From Gammaproteobacteria bacterium (GTDB lineage Bacteria > Pseudomonadota > Gammaproteobacteria > UBA9214), in the NCBI GenBank assembly GCA_029864225.1, contig JAOTTU010000135.1, forward strand, positions 1-5,278: 5,278 nt of DNA, in the 5' to 3' direction. Within the stretch, counting starts at the first letter, position 1. Each line of letters opens with the position of its first letter. Shown piece by piece: positions 1 through 5,263 of this stretch. The position numbers and the translations under genes are program-made. Below the pieces are notes generated by a model that worked only from the letters and a program-made list of their open reading frames with translations, ran no database searches and had not been told where the DNA came from.

Positions 1-1074
1 GGTCAGTGCGCTGGCGGAAACGATTTCATCATCCCAGTCCGGTTTGAGTTCACCGTCGTGGACGATCAGGGAGAGGAAATTGGCCAGGTTTTTGGCATAC
101 ATTTCACTGGCATGGACCGGAAGCATGGCGGGGACATTGAGGGGGCCGTAGATCATGACACGCTCATGACCGATGGTGTCCCCCGGTTTTGTCAGTTCGC
201 AGTTGCCGCCGCTGTAGGCGGCCAGGTCGATAATGACGGAACCATGTTTCATCTGGTTGACCATGGATTCCGTGATGATGCGCGGGGCGGGTTTGCCGGG
301 GATCCCGGCGGTGGAAATGATCGCATCGGCCTCGGCCACATGCTGTGCCAGGATTCCTATTTCTCGCTGCTTTTCCTCTTCCGTCAGTTCACGGGCATAA
401 CCGCCGCTGCCCTTGGCAGCTACCTGTACATCCACGAACCTGGCACCCAGCGACTCGACCTGCTCGCGGGTCTCGGGGCGCACATCGTAGGCTTCGACCA
501 TGGCGCCCAGGCGCTTGGCCGTGGCAATCGCCTGCAGGCCGGCAACACCGACTCCGATTACCAGTACCTTGGCAGGACGGATAGTGCCGGCGGCGGTGGT
601 GAGCATGGGGAAGAAGCGTGCGGTGCGGTTGGCCGCCATCAGGGCCGCCTTGTAACCGGCGATGGAGGCCTGGGAGGACAGGGCGTCCATGCCCTGGGCG
701 CGCGAAAGGCGTGGTACCAGTTCCATGGCGAAGCTGGTGATCTTGCAATCGCGCAGCAGGGCGGTGCGCTCCGGGTATTTATGCGGGTGCAGGAAACCGA
801 TGACGGTGGTGCCTGCGCGCAGCTGCCCGATAGCCTCGGGTGTCAGCGGGTGTACGGTCAGGACAATATCGGACTCGGCAAACAGGGCCGCCCGGTCGTG
901 CACAATACGGGCCGTGCTGTACTCATCGTCGTGGTAATAGGCAGCCGCACCGGCACCGGCCTCGACCAGGACCTGCAGACCCTGTTTCGACAGTGCCTCG
1001 GCAACACCGGGGACCAGTGCTACCCGGCGTTCATTGGGGAAAATTTCCTTGGGCACGGCAACGCATATCGGCAT
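1..1074 (-). CDS. pntA: NAD(P) transhydrogenase subunit alpha (PntA domain I), 3' end outside window
   Basis: This is the NAD(H)-binding subunit of the proton-translocating nicotinamide nucleotide transhydrogenase. The complex moves hydride between NADH and NADP+ at the inner membrane, driven by the proton gradient. The 358 visible residues begin with MPICVAVPKE and ERRVALVP (residues 15-22). The family signature RAQGMDALSSQASIAGY follows at 125-141. The Rossmann motif GVGVAG is at 174-179, with the acidic residue that selects NAD at D197 in AYDVRP. Further on are IPGKPAPRIIT (258-268), DLAAYSGGNCEL (283-294) and the mobile-loop region around NVPAMLP (313-319). No membrane segment is present, and the DDEIVSASALT ending matches the end of domain I. 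I therefore infer the short, split-subunit type of about 375-385 residues, with only some 15-25 codons missing. A fused 510-residue form cannot be excluded. The ATG has a GGAG at 1081-1084 with a 6-nt spacer. The membrane subunits probably lie downstream, beyond position 1. Confidence 0.95.
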   Translation of the reverse strand, partial: MPICVAVPKEIFPNERRVALVPGVAEALSKQGLQVLVEAGAGAAAYYHDDEYSTARIVHDRAALFAESDIVLTVHPLTPEAIGQLRAGTTVIGFLHPHKYPERTALLRDCKITSFAMELVPRLSRAQGMDALSSQASIAGYKAALMAANRTARFFPMLTTAAGTIRPAKVLVIGVGVAGLQAIATAKRLGAMVEAYDVRPETREQVESLGARFVDVQVAAKGSGGYARELTEEEKQREIGILAQHVAEADAIISTAGIPGKPAPRIITESMVNQMKHGSVIIDLAAYSGGNCELTKPGDTIGHERVMIYGPLNVPAMLPVHASEMYAKNLANFLSLIVHDGELKPDWDDEIVSASALT

Positions 1075-1127
1075 AACAGTCTCCGTCTGCGACTTGTCGT
1101 GCTGTTATAACGCCCGGGGCAAGTTAC

Positions 1128-1157
1128 ATTAAAGTATATAGATTTCCGGTTTGTTAA
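1128..1157 (-). promoter_or_regulatory. candidate sigma-70 promoter for pntA
   Basis: Read on the minus strand, TTAACA (1152-1157, 5 of 6 to TTGACA) and TTTAAT (1128-1133, 5 of 6 to TATAAT) are separated by 18 nt. Transcription would start near 1121, giving a leader of roughly 46 nt before the pntA ATG at 1074. This would let pntA be transcribed independently of the flavoprotein gene upstream. The call rests on consensus matching only. Confidence 0.4.
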
Positions 1158-1173
1158 GCCCCGGATTGGGCTT
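1156..1173. repeat. short inverted repeat in the flavoprotein-pntA gap
   Basis: AAGCCC (1156-1161) and GGGCTT (1168-1173) form a 6-bp stem with a 6-nt loop. On the plus strand it is followed by four T residues, but no plus-strand gene ends here. On the minus strand, the direction of both neighbours, no T-tract follows. It is therefore at best a weak terminator for the flavoprotein gene. Its edge overlaps the -35 box proposed for pntA. Confidence 0.3.
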
Positions 1174-1239
1174 TTATATCAACGAATCAGAATGGGTGAA
1201 TAAAGTAATTCATTTGGCAATTCCGGGCCGCCGCAGGCC

Positions 1240-3165
1240 TCACGCACCCAGACCCATGTTGATGTAGCCGGTCGGACAGACCTCGGCACAAATATGACAG
1301 CCGATGCAGCGGTCATAGTCGGTGTAGACGTAGCGGCCCATGGTGGCCTGGTTCTTGGGGGTGCGCAAGACGGCATCCTGCGGGCAGTAGATCACGCAGT
1401 TGTCGCACTCGAAGCACATGCCACAGCTCATGCAGCGTTCGGCCTCGGCCTGGGTCTCCTGTTCCGGCAGTCCCTGGAAGCGTTCCTCGAAGTGTCCCAG
1501 CACTTCGTCGGCGCCCACGCCGGTTTCCTTGCGCTGGTTACGCGGGGTATAGGGGAAGTGCCCGAGGTAGAGCATTTCGTGGGAGATAATCTCCTGCCGC
1601 GAACGGTCTTCGTAATTGTGCACCGCGAAGTCGGCCGAATCAGTGCCCCATTCCTGATCATGATCGTATTCATGCGGCTCGAGCGCGTTCTCGCGCAGCT
1701 TGTTGAGGAGGTCGAAGTGGTGCACATCGACCTTGGGGCGCCGTTCGATCTCACTGCGGTTGAGATAGCGGTCGATACTATCGGTGGCAACCGAGGCATG
1801 GCCGATGGCCGTGGTCAGCAGGTGCGGGCGGACGATGTCGCCGCAGACGAAGTAGCCGGGCTTGTCCGGTACCTGGTAGAAGTTGTCGGCGTCGATCAGG
1901 CCGTGGCCGTTGTCAAATTTCTCCAGCCCGGTGAGGTCGCCGGACTGGCCCACCGCCGGCACCACCAGGTCGCATTCGATGTCGAATTCCGAGCCTTCGA
2001 TGGTTTCCATCTTGCCGCTGGACCAGTCGACCTCGACCACGCGCAGCGCCGTTGCGCGCCCGTCCTCGCCCAGCACCAGCTCAACCGGTGCCAGGTTGCC
2101 GCGGATCTTGATGCCTTCCTTCTCGGCCGTGTCCACCTCGTGCTGGGCCGCCGGCATGTTCTCAATGGGGCGGCGGTAGATCAGTAGCACCTCCGAGCCC
2201 TCGCGGCTCGCCGTAGTGGCGACATCATGCGCGGTCAGGTTGTGGATGACGGCCTCCGGGCGATCGTTCTCGTTGGGGTTCTTGATGTGCCCCAGCCGGC
2301 GCGCCACGGAGATCACATCCATGGCGGTGTCGCCACCACCGATGACAACGACCTTCCTCGCCGTGAAATGCATGCGGCCCTCGTTGAACGCGGCCAGGAA
2401 GGCCACACCGCTGACACAGTTGGATGCATCGCCGCCCGGGATATTCAGGGTGCGGCCCTGCTGGGCGCCCAGGGCCAGCAGGATGGCGTCATAGTCCTGC
2501 TCGAGCTGTTCGAGACTGATGTCGCGGCCGACCCGGGTATTGTTGTGGACCTCGACACCCATGTCGATGATGCGCTGGATCTCGCCATCCATGACATCGC
2601 GTGGCATGCGATAGCCCGGGATGCCGTAGCGTGACATGCCGCCAAGTTTGGCGCGTTCGTCGAATATCGTGGCGCCATGTCCCAGGCGGCGCAGTTGGTA
2701 GGCCGCGGCCAGACCGGCCACGCCGCCGCCAATGATGGCGACCTTCTTGCCGGTTTCCTTTTCCGGCCGATTGAAACGGAAGCCCTCCTGCAGGGCGTGG
2801 TCGCCGATAAACTGCTCGACGGAATTGATGCCGACGAAATCTTCCACCTCGTTGCGGTTGCAGCCATCCTGGCAGGGTGCCGGGCAAACCCGTCCCATGA
2901 TGGACGGAAACGGATTGGCGTCGGTTGAACGGCGGAAGGCATATTCCTGCCAACTGGTCCCGGCGGGCGGCTTCTCGATGCCGCGGACAATCTGCAGCCA
3001 GCCACGGATATCCTCACCAGAGGGGCAACTGCCCTGGCACGGCGGTGTGCGGTGCACGTAAGTGGGGCATTTATAGGTGGTATCCTCGTTGAAGATTTCC
3101 TCAGCCCAGCGGCTTGGCTTGGAGACGCCGTCCTGGTAACGGCGGAATGTCAGCTTGTCATCCAT
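1240..3165 (-). CDS. DsrL-like / GltD-family FAD-NAD(P) oxidoreductase with N- and C-terminal Fe-S domains
   Basis: This is a 641-residue cytoplasmic iron-sulfur flavoprotein of the glutamate synthase small subunit (GltD) family. The N-terminal domain carries C33, C43, C47 and then C94, C98, C102 (GRVCPAPCQDGC), the usual Fe-S domain of this family. The FAD Rossmann motif GGGVAG is at 146-151, followed by GGMSRYGIPGYRMP (175-188). The NAD(P) motif GGGDTAMD is at 276-283, and a second FAD contact with CGDIV precedes the tail. After a linker, a ferredoxin domain has cysteines at 578, 581, 584, 587, 590 and 594 (CMSCGMCFECDNC) and at 620, 623, 626 and 630 (CIGCHICAEVCP). GltD itself is about 470 residues and lacks this tail. 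The arrangement resembles DsrL, the NADH-linked partner of reverse dissimilatory sulfite reductase, but no dsr gene is visible, so the electron partner is unknown. No clear Shine-Dalgarno precedes the ATG. A general NAD(P)H:ferredoxin-type or glutamate synthase role is the alternative. Confidence 0.87.
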   Translation of the reverse strand: MDDKLTFRRYQDGVSKPSRWAEEIFNEDTTYKCPTYVHRTPPCQGSCPSGEDIRGWLQIVRGIEKPPAGTSWQEYAFRRSTDANPFPSIMGRVCPAPCQDGCNRNEVEDFVGINSVEQFIGDHALQEGFRFNRPEKETGKKVAIIGGGVAGLAAAYQLRRLGHGATIFDERAKLGGMSRYGIPGYRMPRDVMDGEIQRIIDMGVEVHNNTRVGRDISLEQLEQDYDAILLALGAQQGRTLNIPGGDASNCVSGVAFLAAFNEGRMHFTARKVVVIGGGDTAMDVISVARRLGHIKNPNENDRPEAVIHNLTAHDVATTASREGSEVLLIYRRPIENMPAAQHEVDTAEKEGIKIRGNLAPVELVLGEDGRATALRVVEVDWSSGKMETIEGSEFDIECDLVVPAVGQSGDLTGLEKFDNGHGLIDADNFYQVPDKPGYFVCGDIVRPHLLTTAIGHASVATDSIDRYLNRSEIERRPKVDVHHFDLLNKLRENALEPHEYDHDQEWGTDSADFAVHNYEDRSRQEIISHEMLYLGHFPYTPRNQRKETGVGADEVLGHFEERFQGLPEQETQAEAERCMSCGMCFECDNCVIYCPQDAVLRTPKNQATMGRYVYTDYDRCIGCHICAEVCPTGYINMGLGA

Positions 3166-3215
3166 AGTGTCAGGACCCGGGCAGTTTGTGGAGCGGATAG
3201 CGCATGTTACTTTAA

Positions 3216-3244
3216 ATTATGCGCGAATTCATCGCGGATGGAAA
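3216..3244 (-). promoter_or_regulatory. candidate sigma-70 promoter for the flavoprotein gene
   Basis: On the minus strand TTTCCA (3239-3244) and CATAAT (3216-3221, 5 of 6 to TATAAT) are spaced by exactly 17 nt. Transcription would start near 3209, about 44 nt before the ATG at 3165. The spacer contains a 5-bp inverted repeat, CGCGA (3222-3226) and TCGCG (3232-3236), which could serve as an operator, though this is speculative. Confidence 0.4.
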
Positions 3245-3300
3245 CGGCTTGCAGATTGCTGATCAACCATCGGCGCTGCACTCGGGCCTGTTATCCCGTG

Positions 3301-3313
3301 TCCCGGCCCGGGA
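3301..3313. repeat. GC-rich palindrome in the divergent intergenic region
   Basis: TCCCGG (3301-3306) and CCGGGA (3308-3313) are perfect inverted repeats around a single C. It lies between the two divergent genes and could be a protein-binding site. Nothing in the sequence identifies a ligand. Confidence 0.3.
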
Positions 3314-3318
3314 GCCCG

Positions 3319-3330
3319 TCTGGTACCAGA
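3319..3330. repeat. perfect 12-bp palindrome TCTGGTACCAGA, possible operator
   Basis: TCTGGTACCAGA equals its own reverse complement over all 12 positions. It sits 119 bp upstream of the HNH gene and about 75 bp beyond the proposed flavoprotein promoter, so it is placed to affect either divergent gene. It is a candidate dimeric regulator site with no identified regulator. Confidence 0.3.
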
Positions 3331-3349
3331 TTAACTTACATGATAATCT

Positions 3350-3383
3350 CTGAAAGGTATCAAATAACCATAAAATACCTCAG
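3350..3383. repeat. imperfect inverted repeat upstream of the HNH gene
   Basis: CTGA plus GGTAT (3350-3360, with a two-base AA bulge) pairs with ATACC plus TCAG (3375-3383), giving a 9-bp stem around an AT-rich 14-nt loop. It could be an operator or a leader hairpin for the HNH-exonuclease pair. I found no convincing -35/-10 pair on the plus strand here, although the AT-rich stretch 3331-3377 is the likeliest place for that promoter. Confidence 0.25.
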
Positions 3384-3438
3384 GACTTTGCCGGATCAGC
3401 GGGTGAATTCAGTATGGATTCCGGTGTCTCGCAGGTAT

Positions 3439-3445
3439 GAGGTGG
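3439..3445 (+). promoter_or_regulatory. ribosome binding site that decides the HNH start
   Basis: GAGGTGG lies just upstream of the ATG at 3449, with 6 nt between the GAGG core and the start codon. The other in-frame ATG, at 3437, has only AGG almost touching it and overlaps this site. The 3449 start is therefore preferred, although the longer protein would add just four residues. Confidence 0.6.
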
Positions 3446-3448
3446 ACC

Positions 3449-4048
3449 ATGTTGGCATTGCATCACCAAGTGTTGAGAACCGATGTGTCCGGTATGCCGC
3501 TTGAATGGGTCGGCTACCAGGACGCCGTGCGCCTGTACTACCTGGAGCAGGTGGCCTACACCTGCGGCACTCCGCTGTACCGTATCCATGGCGGCATCAG
3601 TGCCAGGACCGGGCGGCGCAGCGTGATCGAGGTGAATTCCATTATTGCGACCTATGGCAGGAACCATGCCCTCACCAAGATGCGTGACTGCTATGTCCCG
3701 CCCCTGAATAACCCGGCGCTGTTCAAGCGCGATTCGCATCTATGTCTGTACTGCGGCGAGACGTATCTGCCGCGTGACCTGTCGCGCGACCACGTTACCC
3801 CGATCATCCAGGGCGGCCTGGATGTATGGAACAACGTGGTGACCGCCTGCCGGCGCTGCAACAACCATAAGGCGGGGCACACGCCCGAACAGGCCGGGAT
3901 GGAATTGCTGGCGGTACCTTTTGTTCCCACTCATGCGGAGTATATCTACCTGCAGAGCCGGCGGGTGCTGGCCGATCAGATGGAATTCCTGCGGGCCCAT
4001 TTTCCGCGCACCAGTCCCCTGCATGAGCGGCTGAAGCTCGCGCCCTGA
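3449..4048 (+). CDS. HNH endonuclease family protein
   Basis: This is a 199-residue soluble protein with a complete HNH nuclease motif. C99-x2-C102 (CLYC) and C134-x2-C137 (CRRC) form the structural zinc site. D114-H115 (SRDHVTP) provides the catalytic histidine and the metal ligand beside it, and GGLDVWNNVVTAC with N138 and K141 completes the beta-beta-alpha-metal fold. The first 75 residues (VLRTDVSGMPLEWVGYQDAVRLYY, then a basic GG-SARTGRRSVIEVNSIIATYG stretch) match the N-terminal region I associate with a widespread proteobacterial HNH family of about 190 residues. Its biological substrate is, to my knowledge, not established. It is not part of a visible intron, phage or restriction locus. 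Only 21 bp separate it from the downstream exonuclease gene, which supports cotranscription. Nuclease chemistry is well supported, but the cellular role (repair, defence or other) is open. Confidence 0.9.
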   Translation: MLALHHQVLRTDVSGMPLEWVGYQDAVRLYYLEQVAYTCGTPLYRIHGGISARTGRRSVIEVNSIIATYGRNHALTKMRDCYVPPLNNPALFKRDSHLCLYCGETYLPRDLSRDHVTPIIQGGLDVWNNVVTACRRCNNHKAGHTPEQAGMELLAVPFVPTHAEYIYLQSRRVLADQMEFLRAHFPRTSPLHERLKLAP

Positions 4049-4069
4049 CACCTTTCAAGTACCACGCAC

Positions 4070-4966
4070 GTGGCCGACAAGCAGCGGCGCGTCTACCTGA
4101 TTGACGCCAGTATCTACATCTTCCGTGCCTGGTTCTCGTTACCGGATTCTCTGACCAATGCCGAAGGCAACCCGATCAATGCCCTGCATGGCTTCGCCGA
4201 TTTTCTCGGCGGATTTCTGGATGAGGCCAGGCCGGAACACGTTGCCGTGGTCTTCGATGAGAGTCTTACCAGCTCGTTCCGCAACCAGATCTTTCCGGCC
4301 TACAAGGCCAACCGGGAACTGCCGCCCGCGGAGCTGAAACAACAGTTCAACTATTGCCGCACCCTGGTAAATACCCTGGGGCTCGCTGATTTCTCCAGCA
4401 ACTGTTACGAGGCCGATGACCTGATCGGCACCATCGCGGCGCGCTTGCGCAGGCAGGATTTCTCGATGGTGATACTCAGTGCGGACAAGGACCTGGCCCA
4501 GCTGATCGAGGAGGGCGATATGCTGTGGGATTATGCACGCAAGCGGCGGCACCGTTATGCCGACATTCCGCAATGGCTGGGTGTGCAGGCCCACCAGGTG
4601 GCGGACTGGCTGGCCCTGGCGGGTGACAGCGTGGATAACATCCCGGGGGTGCCCGGCATCGGCGCGAAGACTGCCACGGCCTTGCTGACACACTTCGAGA
4701 GCCTGGAGAATCTCTATGACAGGCTCGATGAGGTATCGAATTTGAAACTACGGGGGGCCGCCCGCATCCAGGGACTGCTCAGGAAGCATGAAGAAAACGC
4801 CAGGCTGGCACGCCAACTGACGGGCGTGGCCATTGATCCGGACCTGCAGGTGGGTGCCAGTGATGTCGAACGGCGTGCCGTGTCATCCGCAGATGTCACG
4901 GCGGTGTGTGACGAGCTCGGCCTGGGCCGAATGACGCAGGCACGCCTGGCGCGGGTGGTTGGGTGA
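4070..4966 (+). CDS. 5'-3' exonuclease / flap endonuclease (Pol I N-terminal domain or Xni-like)
   Basis: This 298-residue protein is a stand-alone member of the structure-specific 5' nuclease family, which removes 5' flaps and degrades DNA from 5' ends during replication and repair. The acidic residues expected for both metal sites are present: D12 (LIDAS), D63 (VFDE), E114, D116 and D117 (EADD), D139 and D141 (SADKD), and D186 and D189 (GDSVDN). The YKANRE segment (78-83) of the helical arch and the helix-3-turn-helix DNA-binding motif GVPGIGAKTA (193-202) are also seen. The spacing is nearly identical to the N-terminal domain of DNA polymerase I. E. coli Xni is shorter (251 residues) and, as I recall, lacks some of these metal ligands, so this protein looks like a full-activity type. 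No polymerase domain follows. Translation starts at GTG 4070. This is the first possible start after the preceding gene's in-frame stop, and it has no strong Shine-Dalgarno, so translational coupling is plausible. Confidence 0.92.
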   Translation: MADKQRRVYLIDASIYIFRAWFSLPDSLTNAEGNPINALHGFADFLGGFLDEARPEHVAVVFDESLTSSFRNQIFPAYKANRELPPAELKQQFNYCRTLVNTLGLADFSSNCYEADDLIGTIAARLRRQDFSMVILSADKDLAQLIEEGDMLWDYARKRRHRYADIPQWLGVQAHQVADWLALAGDSVDNIPGVPGIGAKTATALLTHFESLENLYDRLDEVSNLKLRGAARIQGLLRKHEENARLARQLTGVAIDPDLQVGASDVERRAVSSADVTAVCDELGLGRMTQARLARVVG

Positions 4967-4984
4967 AGGAAGTAATTTATATTC

Positions 4985-5010
4985 ACCGCAGAGACGCTGA
5001 GGGCGCAGAG
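4985..5010 (+). repeat. outer arm, left
   Basis: This is a 26-nt arm beginning ACCGCAGAGACGCTGA. It matches the reverse complement of 5215-5240 at 23 of 26 positions. It is also visibly related to the inner arm at 5035-5060, with G-for-A changes (CAGAG versus CAAAG). Confidence 0.85.
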
Positions 5011-5034
5011 AAGTCTAAATATAAAATGCCCTTA

Positions 5035-5060
5035 ACCGCAAAGACGCAAAGGACGCAAAG
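5035..5060 (+). repeat. inner arm, left, with tandem 9-mer
   Basis: This 26-nt arm is the exact reverse complement of 5159-5184. It consists of ACCGCAAA followed by two perfect tandem copies of GACGCAAAG (5043-5051 and 5052-5060). Confidence 0.88.
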
Positions 5061-5158
5061 TCAAAATACAATTCTTGCTAACAACAAGTACCCATTACTA
5101 ATGGCAAATGAGCGACTGTATGTCATTTACTGTATCGGTGTTGTTGCAATAATGCTTT

Positions 5159-5184
5159 CTTTGCGTCCTTTGCGTCTTTGCGGT
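5159..5184 (-). repeat. inner arm, right
   Basis: This is an exact 26-of-26 reverse complement of 5035-5060, containing CTTTGCGTC twice in tandem. The 98 nt enclosed by the two inner arms have a weaker inner stem but no recognisable gene. Confidence 0.88.
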
Positions 5185-5214
5185 AAATGATTTTATATTC
5201 GTGATCATTGTTTA

Positions 5215-5240
5215 CTCTGCGTTCTCGGCGTCTCTGCGGT
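5215..5240 (-). repeat. outer arm, right
   Basis: This is the reverse complement of 4985-5010 at 23 of 26 positions. All three differences are transitions that become G-U pairs in a plus-strand RNA (4998/5227, 5002/5223, 5003/5222). Confidence 0.85.
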
Positions 5241-5263
5241 AATTTGTTGAGGGTTTTGTAACC

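Larger units (their letters stand above)
4985..5240 (+). repeat. nested inverted-repeat element (MITE-like or structured RNA)
   Basis: Four pairs of complementary arms lie in colinear nested order. The outer pair is 4985-5010 with 5215-5240 (26 bp). The second is AATATAAAAT at 5018-5027 with 5190-5199 (10 bp, perfect). The third is 5035-5060 with 5159-5184 (26 bp, perfect). The innermost is 5071-5086 with 5139-5153 (14 pairs, one mismatch, one bulge). Together they would fold into one long interrupted hairpin or a cruciform. Arms of the type CCGCAGAGACGC... are, to my recollection, a widely dispersed intergenic repeat in environmental bacteria, and their translation gives spurious peptides such as HRRDAEGAE. 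The element starts 18 bp after the exonuclease stop and ends 23 bp before a possible next ATG. No transposase is present. Whether it is a miniature transposable element, a REP-type element or a structured RNA cannot be decided here. Confidence 0.85.

Noticed and set aside
58..1110. Open plus-strand frame of 350 codons
   Set aside because: It is antisense to pntA, whose minus-strand translation matches the family throughout. The plus-strand product is glycine-rich and lacks any recognisable motif, so it is a GC-rich shadow frame.
1156..1175. Rho-independent terminator on the plus strand
   Set aside because: The stem plus four T residues fits loosely, but no plus-strand gene ends nearby. On the minus strand there is no T-tract, so it is listed only as an inverted repeat.
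1294..2187. Open plus-strand frame of 297 codons
   Set aside because: It is antisense to the Fe-S flavoprotein, which has clear cofactor motifs. The shadow product shows no domain.
3052..3504. Plus-strand frame of 150 codons across the divergent intergenic region
   Set aside because: It overlaps the 5' end of the flavoprotein gene on the opposite strand and the HNH gene in another frame. Its product has no recognisable domain.
3449..4048. HNH protein as part of a homing intron or phage terminase locus
   Set aside because: There is no interrupted host gene, intron-like structure or phage gene around it. The N-terminal region fits a stand-alone chromosomal HNH family.
5035..5184. CRISPR array suggested by recurring GACGCAAAG units
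   Set aside because: The units are adjacent tandem 9-mers and inverted arms, not regularly spaced direct repeats with unique spacers, and there are no cas genes.
4963..5190. Small plus-strand frame of 75 codons overlapping the end of the exonuclease gene
   Set aside because: It is a translation of the nested repeat arms (HRRDAEGAE, AKTQRTQS, LRPLRLCGK). Such peptides are typical spurious products of this repeat type. It also has no credible ribosome binding site and starts inside the preceding gene's last codons.
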